A stretch of DNA of 64,000 nt from Zoogloea oleivorans (GTDB taxonomy: Bacteria > Pseudomonadota > Gammaproteobacteria > Burkholderiales > Rhodocyclaceae). The notes under the pieces are model-generated. The model had not been told where the DNA came from. It saw nothing but the letters and a program-made list of their open reading frames with translations, and searched no databases. Position 1 is the first letter of the stretch. Each line of letters starts with the position of its first letter. The position numbers were made by a program, and so were the translations under genes. The stretch lies in assembly GCF_008107625.1 (NCBI RefSeq), contig NZ_SDKK01000008.1, positions 111,983-175,982 of the forward strand. Direction: 5' to 3'. Shown one piece after another: positions 1 to 8,320 of the stretch.

Positions 1-85
1 GCCGCCCGCTCCGGGCTCTTCTGCATCCACCACAGCAACCAACGCCACTGCGTTTGTGGTTAAGGCTGAATTAAGGAATGGCGCC

Positions 86-101
86 GAGGATGAAGATCCT
101 C
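86..101 (+). promoter_or_regulatory. small hairpin just upstream of a ribosome binding site
   Basis: GAGGAT and ATCCTC flank a 4-base loop (GAAG), and the hairpin ends 3 bases before the purine-rich ribosome binding site of the first cytochrome gene. It could modulate initiation or be coincidental. The rest of bases 1-115 shows no supportable gene. Confidence 0.25.
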
Positions 102-115
102 ATCGAGGAGACGCC

Positions 116-526
116 ATGACACGCAAGTCCCTGTTCAAGCACCTGCCGACGACACTGTTTGTTGCCAGCACCAGCCTCGCCGCAGTCGTTCACGCGGCAG
201 CCCCGACCGAACTGCTCGCTGGCTACAGCGGGCAGGCTCAGGCACCGTCTTCGGCCACGCGCGGTCAGCAATTCTTTACCGGCACACATGGCGGCGACTG
301 GAGCTGCAGTTCCTGTCACGGGGCGGTTCCAACCGGAGGCGGCAAACACGCCTCGACCGGCAAGCCCATCACGGCCCTGGCCCCGGCCGTCAATCCGGAA
401 CGCTTTACCGATCCGGCCAAAGTCGAAAAATGGTTCCGCCGCAACTGCAAGGACGTACTGACGCGGGAATGCACGGCCGCCGAAAAGGCCGACGTGCTGG
501 CCTGGCTGCTCAGCCTCAAGCCCTGA
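116..526 (+). CDS. monoheme cytochrome c, DUF1924/SHP-like
   Basis: This gene encodes a 136-residue exported c-type cytochrome. The start at 116 is preferred because GAGGAG lies about 5 bases upstream; an in-frame GTG/ATG extension exists at 56 but would precede the signal peptide. An N-terminal signal peptide (hydrophobic stretch ending near AVVHAAA) is followed by a single heme motif CSSCH, then a short C-terminal helix region ending AWLLSLKP. The arrangement matches the DUF1924 family, which includes the sphaeroides heme protein (SHP), a periplasmic high-spin heme protein that binds O2 or NO. It heads a trio with a diheme cytochrome and a b-type membrane cytochrome, the known SHP-DHC-cytochrome b arrangement. 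Family assignment is good; physiological role is inferred. Confidence 0.85.
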   Translation: MTRKSLFKHLPTTLFVASTSLAAVVHAAAPTELLAGYSGQAQAPSSATRGQQFFTGTHGGDWSCSSCHGAVPTGGGKHASTGKPITALAPAVNPERFTDPAKVEKWFRRNCKDVLTRECTAAEKADVLAWLLSLKP

Positions 527-560
527 TCCCGCCCACCGGCCCTGACCAAGGAGAGCCCCA

Positions 561-1064
561 TTGCCAAACATTTCTCATCCCTCTTCCCGCCCGGTAGTGG
601 CTCTGCTTCACCTGCTCGGCCTGCTGGCAGGTCTTGGCATGGGCATCGCTGCCTGGGCCGACGGTGAGCAGCAAACCCGCCAGGTTCCTCTGCTGCCGGC
701 CTATCAGCAAGAATGTGCGGCCTGCCACATGGCCTATCCACCAGCCTACCTCCCCGCCGAATCCTGGCGCCGCCTGATGCACACCCTGCCCACCCATTTC
801 GGCTCGGATGCCTCCCTCGACACCGCAACGGCCGCCGCCGTGAGCGACTGGCTGGGCAGCCACGCCGGCACCTATAAACGCGTCCGCGAAGCACCGCCCG
901 AGAACCGCATCACCCGCACCCGCTGGTTCATCAAGAAGCACGACGAAGTGCCGGCCGCGACATGGGCGCGCCCTGCCATCAAGAGCGCAGCGAACTGCTC
1001 GGCCTGCCACCCCCAGGCCGAGAAAGGTGATTTCAATGAACACCGCATCCGCATCCCGCGCTGA
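561..1064 (+). CDS. diheme cytochrome c (DHC-type)
   Basis: The 167-residue product starts at a TTG 8 bases after AAGGAG. It has a signal peptide (hydrophobic LLHLLGLLAGLGMGIAAWA) and two heme-attachment motifs, CAACH near residue 53 and CSACH near residue 149. This matches the diheme cytochrome c (DHC) family, a periplasmic carrier that in Rhodobacter and Shewanella is encoded with SHP and a b-type cytochrome and passes electrons from the membrane cytochrome to SHP. It lies 34 bases after the monoheme gene and its end overlaps the next gene by 29 bases, so the three are very probably one transcript. Confidence 0.85.
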   Translation: MPNISHPSSRPVVALLHLLGLLAGLGMGIAAWADGEQQTRQVPLLPAYQQECAACHMAYPPAYLPAESWRRLMHTLPTHFGSDASLDTATAAAVSDWLGSHAGTYKRVREAPPENRITRTRWFIKKHDEVPAATWARPAIKSAANCSACHPQAEKGDFNEHRIRIPR

Positions 1065-1695
1065 ACGCAGCCCCGCCATCCCGGCCAGCCGGCGGGTGGT
1101 GGACGCTCCGACCCGGGTCGTGCACTGGCTGCTGGCCCTCAGCTTCATCGGCGCCTATCTAAGCGGCGACAGCGAACGCTGGCGCCTCCTGCACGTGAGC
1201 CTCGGCTACACCATCCTCGGTCTGGTGGTCCATCGCGTACTCTGGGGCCTGATCGGGCCGCGTCACACCCGGCTGTCGGCATGGGCGGCAAAACTCCGTG
1301 GCACACCGGACTTCCTGCGCAGCCTTCGCAGCGGCAAACCGAATCCCAGCGCAGCGCAGAACCTGCTGAACACCCTGTTCGCCATCCTGATCCTCGGCTT
1401 TGCGCTCATTGCCAGCATCAGCGGTTACGCCGTCTACGAGGAACTCGGCGGAGACTGGCTGGAGGAGCTGCATGAACTGAGCAGCGATGGCATGCTTGTC
1501 ATGGTGCTGGGGCACCTGCTGCTGATTGTTACCAGCAGCCTGCTGCGTCGGCAAAACCTGGCCGCCCGCATGTTCAGCGGACGCCTGCCCGGCCGGGGAC
1601 CGGATCTGATCAAGCGCAATCACGGTGCGCTGGCAGCCCTGATTCTTGCTGTCGTCCTCGGCTTCTGGTTCGTGCAACTGCTGGCCCCGGCATAG
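1036..1695 (+). CDS. b561-type membrane cytochrome b
   Basis: The 219-residue protein has four or more hydrophobic helices and the pattern of the prokaryotic cytochrome b561/Ni-Fe hydrogenase b-subunit family. Histidines sit at DAPTRVVHWLLA (helix 1), near LLHVSLGYTILGLVVHRVLWG (helix 2) and LGHLLLIVTS (helix 4), as needed for two b hemes. The ATG at 1036 is chosen over the GTG at 1027 because AGAAAGG lies about 8 bases upstream of it. The gene overlaps the diheme cytochrome gene. Its expected role is to oxidise quinol and reduce the diheme cytochrome; the terminal partner of the chain is not shown by sequence. Confidence 0.85.
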   Translation: MNTASASRAERSPAIPASRRVVDAPTRVVHWLLALSFIGAYLSGDSERWRLLHVSLGYTILGLVVHRVLWGLIGPRHTRLSAWAAKLRGTPDFLRSLRSGKPNPSAAQNLLNTLFAILILGFALIASISGYAVYEELGGDWLEELHELSSDGMLVMVLGHLLLIVTSSLLRRQNLAARMFSGRLPGRGPDLIKRNHGALAALILAVVLGFWFVQLLAPA

Positions 1696-1723
1696 CCTCG
1701 CCTTGACCATTGAGCGGCGGCGA

Positions 1724-2476
1724 TCAATCTCCGCCGCCGCAGCCTCCTCCACCGCATCCATCTCCACCACTACCGTCCACGTCACCACCACCGCAACCAC
1801 CATCACCTCCGCCGCAACCGATATGGCTGGCACAATAGGCATCCGTCGTCCCCGTTCCGTCCGGCCCCATGCAATTCAAGGCGTAACGGAATCCATCCGG
1901 AATCTGGAGCAGACCGTCGAGGGCAAACAGCATCGGCAAGCGTTCCGGCTTGCGGGGATCGATCCCCTCGAGGCGACAGGCCTGCAACCAGGTCCTGCGC
2001 AAGCCGACCTGCGCCGACTGGGGTGACTGCATGTGCTCGGCCGGGGTGTGATCAAGAAAGCGTCCCAAGGCCTGCCGGCAGAACAGTCGATAACCGCGGG
2101 TGAACAGGATGAACTCATGCCAGGCCACATCGACGGCCTGGCTGGGCATCGACACCATCTGCCCCCGGGCCGCCCTCGCCACATGAAAGAAGTTGCGCAG
2201 CTCGCGCAGCACCATCTCCGCCTGCCCCTCGCTCAAATGCGGATAGGTGTCCCGCAGCTTGCGCGCAAGACCGGGAGGAAAACGATAATCCTTCACGAAT
2301 GCTTCCCTGCTCCGCTCGGCCCAGCGCAACCACAGGATGCGCCCCAGCAGCACGCCAAGACTAGCCAGCAGAAGCCCCGCAAGCCACTTCCCGGCTCCGC
2401 CATGGCTGGAAACAAGCACGCCGCCAACGGCCAGCACCACCACGGCAATCCAGCGCCCCTGATTGACCCGCCTCAT
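1724..2476 (-). CDS. membrane protein with GRDP-like segment and Gly/Cys-rich C-terminal tail
   Basis: This 250-residue protein is of unknown function. Two hydrophobic helices occupy roughly residues 9-45. A soluble part follows with the segment SQAVDVAWHEFILFTRGYRL, which resembles the VDLxWHxHxL motif of glycine-rich-domain (GRDP/DUF1399-like) proteins. The last 35 or so residues are almost only Gly, Asp and Cys (repeats such as CGGGDGG), a low-complexity tail that could bind metal. An in-frame GTG at 2518 would add 14 residues. It is convergent with the cytochrome trio and divergent from the next gene. The GRDP resemblance is by eye and moderate. Confidence 0.6.
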   Translation of the reverse strand: MRRVNQGRWIAVVVLAVGGVLVSSHGGAGKWLAGLLLASLGVLLGRILWLRWAERSREAFVKDYRFPPGLARKLRDTYPHLSEGQAEMVLRELRNFFHVARAARGQMVSMPSQAVDVAWHEFILFTRGYRLFCRQALGRFLDHTPAEHMQSPQSAQVGLRRTWLQACRLEGIDPRKPERLPMLFALDGLLQIPDGFRYALNCMGPDGTGTTDAYCASHIGCGGGDGGCGGGDVDGSGGDGCGGGGCGGGD

Positions 2477-2653
2477 CGAATTCACACTCCCGTATCCCGA
2501 CAACCCGGTGAAGTTCACATTTTGACGAGGAACAAAACAGCAAACCAGAGCGACGCAAAGGGATCACCGTTCCTTAACATTCCCGCAGCCGCCCGGTAAC
2601 GCGCGCTTCTTAGTCTTGCCTTGAAGGCTTGATTGCCAAACTTGGGAGACGTA

Positions 2654-3247
2654 ATGAAGGACTTTCTGCGCGCACTTGAAACCCAGCGGTGGGACGACCA
2701 CCGCTTCTATCACCACAGCCTGGTCAATCAGACTCTGCACCTCATCAGTGCGGTCAGTTTTCTGACGGCTTACGCCTTCATGTTTTCCGATCCGGTCAAT
2801 GCGGCCCTGATCGGCTGGATGGTATCGATGGTGACCCGCCAATCCGGCCACTTCTTCTTCGAACCGCTGGGCTTCGACGAGGAAAACCAGGTTTCCAACG
2901 AATACAAGGAAGCGGTGAAAGTCGGCTACAACCTGAAACGCAAGGTCGTGCTGCTGTCCATCTGGGCCTTCATTCCGGTCGCGCTCTACCTCAACCCGAC
3001 CCTGCTCGGCCTCTTCGACGCCCACACCAACATGGACGGCTATATCGATCACGTGGGCAAGATGTGGCTGGCCCTCGGCGTTGGCGGCCTGCTCTTCCGC
3101 ACCGTGCATCTGTTCTTCCTGCGCGACGTGCAGACCGGCCTCGTCTGGTTCACCAAGATCCTCACCGACCCGTACCACGACATCAAGCTGTACCACAAAG
3201 CCCCGCTCCTGCTGCTGCGCAGCATCGTGTCCCGCCAGCACGCCTGA
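2654..3247 (+). CDS. Mpo1/DUF962-like membrane protein
   Basis: The 197-residue product has three or four hydrophobic stretches. The segment HHSLVNQTLHLIS followed by a second helix and SGHFFFEPLGFDEENQ resembles the Mpo1-like (DUF962) pattern of N-x3-H and GHFxFE residues seen in 2-hydroxy fatty acid dioxygenases and related membrane proteins. The ATG at 2654 follows GGGAG, so a TTG at 2633 is less likely. It precedes a rho-independent terminator and faces a class III aminotransferase gene. A lipid-related role is suggested by the family resemblance and by phosphatidylserine decarboxylase nearby; the substrate is unknown. Confidence 0.55.
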   Translation: MKDFLRALETQRWDDHRFYHHSLVNQTLHLISAVSFLTAYAFMFSDPVNAALIGWMVSMVTRQSGHFFFEPLGFDEENQVSNEYKEAVKVGYNLKRKVVLLSIWAFIPVALYLNPTLLGLFDAHTNMDGYIDHVGKMWLALGVGGLLFRTVHLFFLRDVQTGLVWFTKILTDPYHDIKLYHKAPLLLLRSIVSRQHA

Positions 3248-3257
3248 TCAAGGCGCG

Positions 3258-3297
3258 ACGCCCTTCCATCCTGCGAGGGGTGGAAGGGCGTTTTCTT
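3258..3297 (+). terminator. rho-independent terminator
   Basis: An 11-base-pair stem (ACGCCCTTCCA with TGGAAGGGCGT) is followed by a T-rich run TTTTCTTT. It lies 10 bases after the stop of the Mpo1-like gene and reaches the end of the convergent aminotransferase gene. Confidence 0.85.
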
Positions 3298-4967
3298 TAC
3301 TTCAGAAAACGATGGATCAGCATCTCCTTCAGGATGCGGCGCTTGATGCCCTTGTTGCTGAGCGTCCCGTCGGTCCACCACCAGCCATCCGCCGCCATCT
3401 TCTTCGCCGCGGCCACAAAGCGCTCCAGCACCGTGTCGAAATCAGCATCCGAGTAGTTCAGACTGAAGATGAAGCGTCCGGTGCCGACCCAGCTCAAGGC
3501 CAGCCCTTCCAGCCTCAGGTAATACTGCAGAATCCAGTTGTAACGACTTGGTTCCGTGTAAAAAACCGTCCAGATCGACGAGACGTTGGCGACCTGCACC
3601 GGCAGGCCTTCGGCCTTCAGCCGGGCATTGAAGCGCTGCGCCCGGACATTCCAGGTTTCCTCCAGTCCGGCATACAGCGCCTGCACTTCCGGCGTCTCGA
3701 TGCGCACCAGAAACTCGGCCATCGCCCCCATCACGTAGGGGTGCGAATTGAAGGTACCGCGGGCAAAACAGATGTCCGCCGGCCGGTCGTCGCGAAAACG
3801 CTTCATCAGCGCCCGCTTGCCGCACACCACGCCCACCGGCATGCCGCCACCGAGCGTTTTGCCGTAGGTGACCATGTCGGCCTGCACGCCAAAGTATTCC
3901 TGCGCACCACCGCGGGCCAGCCGGAAGCCGACAAAAACCTCATCGAAGATCAGCACGATGCCGCGCTCGGTGCACACCTCGCGCAGTTCCTTCAGCCAGG
4001 CGGTGTAGGCGGCCCGGTCGAAAGCTGCCTTGCGGGCGCTGTCCACCAGCGACGAATCCCCCGGCGCACCACCATTCGGGTGCAGCGCCTGCAGCGGATT
4101 GACCAGCACGCAGGCGATGTCTTTGCGGCGGCGCAGCACACGCAGCGCATCGGCGTGCATGTCCTTCAGCGTGTAAGTCTGATTGGCCGCCACCGGGTTG
4201 CCGACACCGGGCTGCACGTCGCCCCACCAGCCGTGATAAGCCCCGCAAAAGCGCACCAGGTGCGTCCGGCCGGTGTGGTAGCGGGCCAGGCGCACGGCCT
4301 GCATCACCGCCTCGGTGCCCGACATGTGGAAGGACACCTCGTCCAGCCCCGAGATTTCCTTCAGGCGCCGCACGTTGCTGGCCAGCAGCGGGTGGTAGGC
4401 GCCGAGCACCGGGCCCAGATCCTTCACCCGTTCGGCGCCGCGGGCCAGGCAGTCCTTGTAGAAGTCGTAGCCGAACACATTGACGCCGTAGGAGCCGGTC
4501 AGATCGTAGAAGACATTGCCGTCCAGGTCGGTAACCGTCACGCCGGACGACGCCTGCAGGAAGGAGCCGCCCTTGAGGTGCTGGCGCACGAAACGGCTGT
4601 ACTGGAAGGGCACCCGGTAGGCGCCGGTGAACTGCATGTCCGACACACCCTCGGCCGCCTCGGCAGTCAGTGCCGCGCTTTGGGCAAAGCGCTCCCGGTA
4701 GGCCGATACCAATCGGAAAAAGCCCTCCCGGCGCCGCACCGCCACGTCCTCCGGTGCGTCATCCGAACGGAAGAAACCGTACTCGTCGTATTCGTAAAAA
4801 GGCAGCAGCTTAGCCACCCGACGGGACATCTTCGAATGCCCGGCAAGGGACGGATGCTTGCCCTTCGACAGCTCGAGCCGACGCTTCGCCTTCACAACCA
4901 GAGCGGGCAGCACAAGCGCCCCGAGCCCGGCCAATACCAATGCATCTTCCACGCGCAAGCACTCCAC
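3297..4967 (-). CDS. class III PLP-dependent aminotransferase with hydrophobic N-terminus
   Basis: This 556-residue enzyme belongs to the class III (glutamate-1-semialdehyde mutase/ornithine-type) aminotransferases. The PLP lysine is K370 in YGKTLGGGMPVG, with the upstream LIFDEVFVGFR acidic motif and the SFHMSGTEAVMQAVRLAR phosphate-binding segment visible. It is over 100 residues longer than a typical 430-residue family member. The extra N-terminal part has a hydrophobic stretch (about residues 9-25) followed by basic residues, suggesting a membrane anchor. Start GTG 4967 is uncertain; GTG 4952 and ATG 4829 are alternatives. It is divergent from psd with almost no intergenic space. A phospholipid or headgroup role is conceivable but unproved. 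Confidence 0.75.
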   Translation of the reverse strand: MECLRVEDALVLAGLGALVLPALVVKAKRRLELSKGKHPSLAGHSKMSRRVAKLLPFYEYDEYGFFRSDDAPEDVAVRRREGFFRLVSAYRERFAQSAALTAEAAEGVSDMQFTGAYRVPFQYSRFVRQHLKGGSFLQASSGVTVTDLDGNVFYDLTGSYGVNVFGYDFYKDCLARGAERVKDLGPVLGAYHPLLASNVRRLKEISGLDEVSFHMSGTEAVMQAVRLARYHTGRTHLVRFCGAYHGWWGDVQPGVGNPVAANQTYTLKDMHADALRVLRRRKDIACVLVNPLQALHPNGGAPGDSSLVDSARKAAFDRAAYTAWLKELREVCTERGIVLIFDEVFVGFRLARGGAQEYFGVQADMVTYGKTLGGGMPVGVVCGKRALMKRFRDDRPADICFARGTFNSHPYVMGAMAEFLVRIETPEVQALYAGLEETWNVRAQRFNARLKAEGLPVQVANVSSIWTVFYTEPSRYNWILQYYLRLEGLALSWVGTGRFIFSLNYSDADFDTVLERFVAAAKKMAADGWWWTDGTLSNKGIKRRILKEMLIHRFLK

Positions 4968-5009
4968 AGTTGAAAGATGACTGATTTAACCGACCCCGGT
5001 TACAAAGCC

Positions 5010-5918
5010 ATGAAAATCAAAAGCCTCCTCAGCCGCATCACTAATCAGGAAGACCTCAACTTCCTCCTCACCAACCGGGTTCCCCGCGCCCTGCTGACCC
5101 GCTTCATGGGCACATTCAGCAAGATCGAGAACCCCGTCGTGGCGAAGCTTTCCATCGCCGTCTGGCGACTCTTTGCCGACCTGGATTTATCCGAAGCCAG
5201 GCAGACCCGTTTCAAGAGCATGCACGACTGCTTCACCCGCCAACTGAAGGACGGCGCCCGCCCCATCGACACCAACCCGGCCGTCCTCAGCAGCCCCTGC
5301 GACGCCATCATCGGCGCCTGCGGGCAGATCGACGGCACCGACGTGCTGCAGGCCAAGGGCGCGCCCTACCCGCTTATCGACCTGCTCGGCGACCCGGCGC
5401 TGGTGGAAACCTACCGCAACGGCAGCTACGTCACCCTGCGCCTCAAGTCGAGCATGTACCACCGCTTCCATGCCCCAGCCGACCTGCGCGTCGAGCATGT
5501 CACCTACATCTCCGGCGATACCTGGAACGTCAATCCAGTCGCCCTCAAGCGCGTCGAAAAGCTCTACTGCAAGAATGAACGGGCGGTGATCCGCACCCGC
5601 CTGGCCAACGGCGGCGCACCGATCACACTGGTGCCCGTGGCCGCCATCCTCGTCGCCAGCATCCGCCTGCACTGGCTGGATGTGCTGCTGCACATCCGCT
5701 ACCGGGGGCCCAACGAGATTCCTGCGCAGGCCGACTTTGCCAAGGGACAGGAGATGGGCTGGTTCGAACACGGCTCGACGATCATCGTTTTTGCTCCCAA
5801 GGGCTTTGCCCTGTGCCCCGGGCTTCAGGACGGCAGCCCGATCCGCATGGGCGCAGCCCTGCTGCGCAAGCCCGACGCCACACCTCTATCTAAAATTGGA
5901 AATCTCTCTATTCAATAG
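5010..5918 (+). CDS. psd: phosphatidylserine decarboxylase
   Basis: The product of about 302 residues matches membrane-associated phosphatidylserine decarboxylases, which make phosphatidylethanolamine. The proenzyme self-cleaves at a Gly-Ser bond to form a pyruvoyl group. Here the motif is HGST (Ser about residue 256), a variant of the bacterial LGST, followed by the usual FAPKGF strand. Also visible are the MYHRFHAP and SPCDAIIGACGQI segments with the family's conserved His and Asp. A start at 4977 (11 residues longer) is possible; 5010 gives the more usual N-terminus. The gene is divergent from the aminotransferase, so their promoters must overlap coding DNA. Confidence 0.85.
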   Translation: MKIKSLLSRITNQEDLNFLLTNRVPRALLTRFMGTFSKIENPVVAKLSIAVWRLFADLDLSEARQTRFKSMHDCFTRQLKDGARPIDTNPAVLSSPCDAIIGACGQIDGTDVLQAKGAPYPLIDLLGDPALVETYRNGSYVTLRLKSSMYHRFHAPADLRVEHVTYISGDTWNVNPVALKRVEKLYCKNERAVIRTRLANGGAPITLVPVAAILVASIRLHWLDVLLHIRYRGPNEIPAQADFAKGQEMGWFEHGSTIIVFAPKGFALCPGLQDGSPIRMGAALLRKPDATPLSKIGNLSIQ

Positions 5919-5978
5919 CATATATTTACGAAATAGTGCTCCTCATTGACACTGGATATACACCAATAAGGAGACGCT

Positions 5979-7181
5979 ATGACTTCCAGTTCCGCTTCGC
6001 TTCCTGTTCTCGTCGCCGGTGGCGGCATCGGCGGTCTGGCCGCCGCCCTCGCCCTGGTTCGCCAGGGTTTTCAGGTCAAGGTTTTCGAGCAGGCCCCCGA
6101 AATCGGCGAAATCGGCGCCGGCATCCAGCTCGGCCCCAATGCCTTCCACGCCTTCGACGCACTCGGCGTGGGCGACAAGGCGCGCAGCCGTTCCGTGTTC
6201 ACCGATTACATGGTGATGCACGACGCCATCGACGAATACCAGGTCGGCAAGATCCCCACCGACGAGAACTTCCGCAAGCGTTTCGGCAACCCCTACGCCG
6301 TCATCCACCGGGTGGATGTACACCTGTCGCTGCTCGAAGGCGCCCAGGAAACCGGCAAGGTCGAATTCCAGACCAGCACCCGCATCGAACGCGTCGAGCA
6401 GGATGAGGAAGGCGTCACCGTTTACGACCAGCACGGCAAGGCCTACCGCGGCGTTGCGCTGATCGGCGCCGACGGCGTCAAGTCGGTGGTGCGCCAGCAA
6501 TATGTCAGCGATCCCCCGCGCGTCACCGGCCACGTGGTGTATCGCGCTGTTGTGGACAAGGCCGACTTTCCGGACGAGCTGAAATGGAACGCCGCCAGCA
6601 TCTGGGTCGGCCCCAACTGCCATTTGGTGCATTACCCGCTGCGCGGCGGCGAGCAGTACAACATCGTCGTCACCTTCCACAGCCGCCAGACCGAAGAATG
6701 GGGCGTCACCGAAGGCAGCAAGGAAGAAGTGCAGAGCTACTTCCAGGGCATCTGCCCGAAAGCCCGCCAACTGATCGACCTGCCCAAGACCTGGAAGCGC
6801 TGGGCCACAGCCGACCGCGAACCCATCGGCCAATGGACCTTCGGCCGCGCCACCCTGCTGGGCGACGCTGCCCACCCCACCACCCAGTACATGGCCCAGG
6901 GTGCCTGCATGGCACTCGAAGATGCCGTGACGCTCGGCGAAGCCCTGCGCGTGACCGGCAAAGACTGGACCAAGGCCCTCGATCTGTACCAGCGTTCGCG
7001 CATCACCCGCACCGCCCGCATCGTACTGTCGGGCCGCGAGATGGGTCGCCTCTACCATGCCAAGGGCGTCGAGCGCCTGGTGCGCAACTCCCTGTGGAAG
7101 GGCCGCAGCGCCGAGCGCTTCTACGACGCCATGGAATGGCTGTACGGCTGGAACGTCGGCAACTGCCTGGCCCAGGACTGA
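5979..7181 (+). CDS. 3-hydroxybenzoate 6-monooxygenase
   Basis: This 400-residue FAD-dependent aromatic hydroxylase would convert 3-hydroxybenzoate to gentisate with NADH and O2. It has the N-terminal dinucleotide-binding motif GGGIGG (about residues 12-17), the middle DG motif (IGADGVKSVVR) and GDAAHP (295-300) for FAD ribityl binding. Length and motifs match the MhbM/NagX/XlnD group, and the following three genes encode the rest of the gentisate route, which fixes the substrate much better than homology alone. AAGGAG lies 8 bases before the ATG. It begins a four-gene operon; no dedicated regulator is adjacent. Confidence 0.9.
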   Translation: MTSSSASLPVLVAGGGIGGLAAALALVRQGFQVKVFEQAPEIGEIGAGIQLGPNAFHAFDALGVGDKARSRSVFTDYMVMHDAIDEYQVGKIPTDENFRKRFGNPYAVIHRVDVHLSLLEGAQETGKVEFQTSTRIERVEQDEEGVTVYDQHGKAYRGVALIGADGVKSVVRQQYVSDPPRVTGHVVYRAVVDKADFPDELKWNAASIWVGPNCHLVHYPLRGGEQYNIVVTFHSRQTEEWGVTEGSKEEVQSYFQGICPKARQLIDLPKTWKRWATADREPIGQWTFGRATLLGDAAHPTTQYMAQGACMALEDAVTLGEALRVTGKDWTKALDLYQRSRITRTARIVLSGREMGRLYHAKGVERLVRNSLWKGRSAERFYDAMEWLYGWNVGNCLAQD

Positions 7182-7219
7182 TCACGCCCACCGCCCGACC
7201 GCACACAAGGACATCCCCA

Positions 7220-8275
7220 ATGCAAGATCATGGCCGTTTTGACACCCTGGGCCGTCTCGAAGACCTGCCCCAGGACTACCGCGACGAACTGAAAGCCCAC
7301 AACCTGGTACCCCTGTGGCCCAGCCTGCGTGCCGTATTGCCGCCAGAAAAGCCCCGTCCCAACACCCGCGCCATCCACTGGCCCTACAAGACCCTGCGCC
7401 CGCTGCTGCTGAAGGCCGGCGAACTGACCCCGATCGAAAAAGCCGAACGCCGCGTGCTGGTGCTGGCCAACCCGGGCCACGGCCTCGAAAAGATGCAGGC
7501 CAGCGCCGCCATGTACCTGGGCATGCAATTGCTGCTGCCCGGCGAGCTGGCGCCCCCGCATCGCCACACCCCGAACGCGATCCGCATGATCGTCGAAGGC
7601 GAAGGCGCCTACACCACCGTCGACGGTGAAAAATGCCCGATGCGCCGCGGCGACCTGATCCTCACCCCCACCGGCCTGTGGCACGAACACGGCCACGAAG
7701 GCGACCAGCCGGTGGTGTGGCTGGACGTGCTCGACCTGCCGCTGGTGTATTACGTGGAAGCCTCCTACCACCTCGAAGGCCCGAGCCAGACCGTCAAGCC
7801 CGGCCAGGGCGCCAAGTCTTACGCCCGTGGCGGCCTGGTGCCGACACCGATCTTCGAGCGCGCCGGCAAGGCCTACCCGATGCTGCACTACCCGTGGGCC
7901 GAAGCCCGCACCGCACTGGAATCGCTGGCCGCCGACGAGTCGAATGTCGAAGCCGTCCAGCTCACCTACGTCAATCCGGAAACCGGCGGCGATGCGCAGA
8001 ACATCCTCGGCTTTTACGCCCTGATGCTGCGCCCCGGCCAGACGCTCAGGCTGCCGGTGCGCTCACCCGCCATGGTCTTCCACTTGATTGAAGGCGCCGC
8101 GAAGATCAGCATCGACGAACAACAGTTCAGCCTTGCCGAAGGCGACACCTGCTGCGCCCCCGGCTACACCCCAGTGAGCCTGACAAACCCGTCCGCCGAT
8201 GCGCCGGCCTTCGTTTTCATCGCCGACGAAACCCCGCTACACCGCAAGCTCGGCGTCTTCGAAAACCGCGGCTGA
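7220..8275 (+). CDS. gentisate 1,2-dioxygenase
   Basis: The 351-residue bicupin iron enzyme cleaves gentisate to maleylpyruvate. The first cupin shows PHRHTPNAIRMIVEGEGAY with the iron-ligand histidines and a second His in LWHEHGHEG. The second cupin lies in the C-terminal half (MVFHLIEGAAKI). The ATG at 7220 starts the conserved region; the same frame stays open far upstream, inside the hydroxylase gene, which is only a GC-rich artefact. It lies 38 bases after the hydroxylase gene in the operon. Also known as NagI, GtdA or SdgD in other organisms. Confidence 0.93.
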   Translation: MQDHGRFDTLGRLEDLPQDYRDELKAHNLVPLWPSLRAVLPPEKPRPNTRAIHWPYKTLRPLLLKAGELTPIEKAERRVLVLANPGHGLEKMQASAAMYLGMQLLLPGELAPPHRHTPNAIRMIVEGEGAYTTVDGEKCPMRRGDLILTPTGLWHEHGHEGDQPVVWLDVLDLPLVYYVEASYHLEGPSQTVKPGQGAKSYARGGLVPTPIFERAGKAYPMLHYPWAEARTALESLAADESNVEAVQLTYVNPETGGDAQNILGFYALMLRPGQTLRLPVRSPAMVFHLIEGAAKISIDEQQFSLAEGDTCCAPGYTPVSLTNPSADAPAFVFIADETPLHRKLGVFENRG

Positions 8276-8320
8276 ACGCCACACCCAGCGCCCACAGCCC
8301 CATTCAAAAAGGAAAAAGAC

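Noticed and set aside
3081-4973. Long plus-strand open frame opposite the aminotransferase gene
   Set aside because: It is the complement of a well-supported aminotransferase, with Arg/His-rich composition typical of antisense frames in GC-rich DNA. It has no family motifs and also overlaps the terminator at 3258-3297.
5946-5951. TTGACA as a -35 box for the gentisate operon
   Set aside because: Any -10 at normal spacing would fall on the ribosome binding site (about 5968), leaving no leader. The true promoter is not identified.
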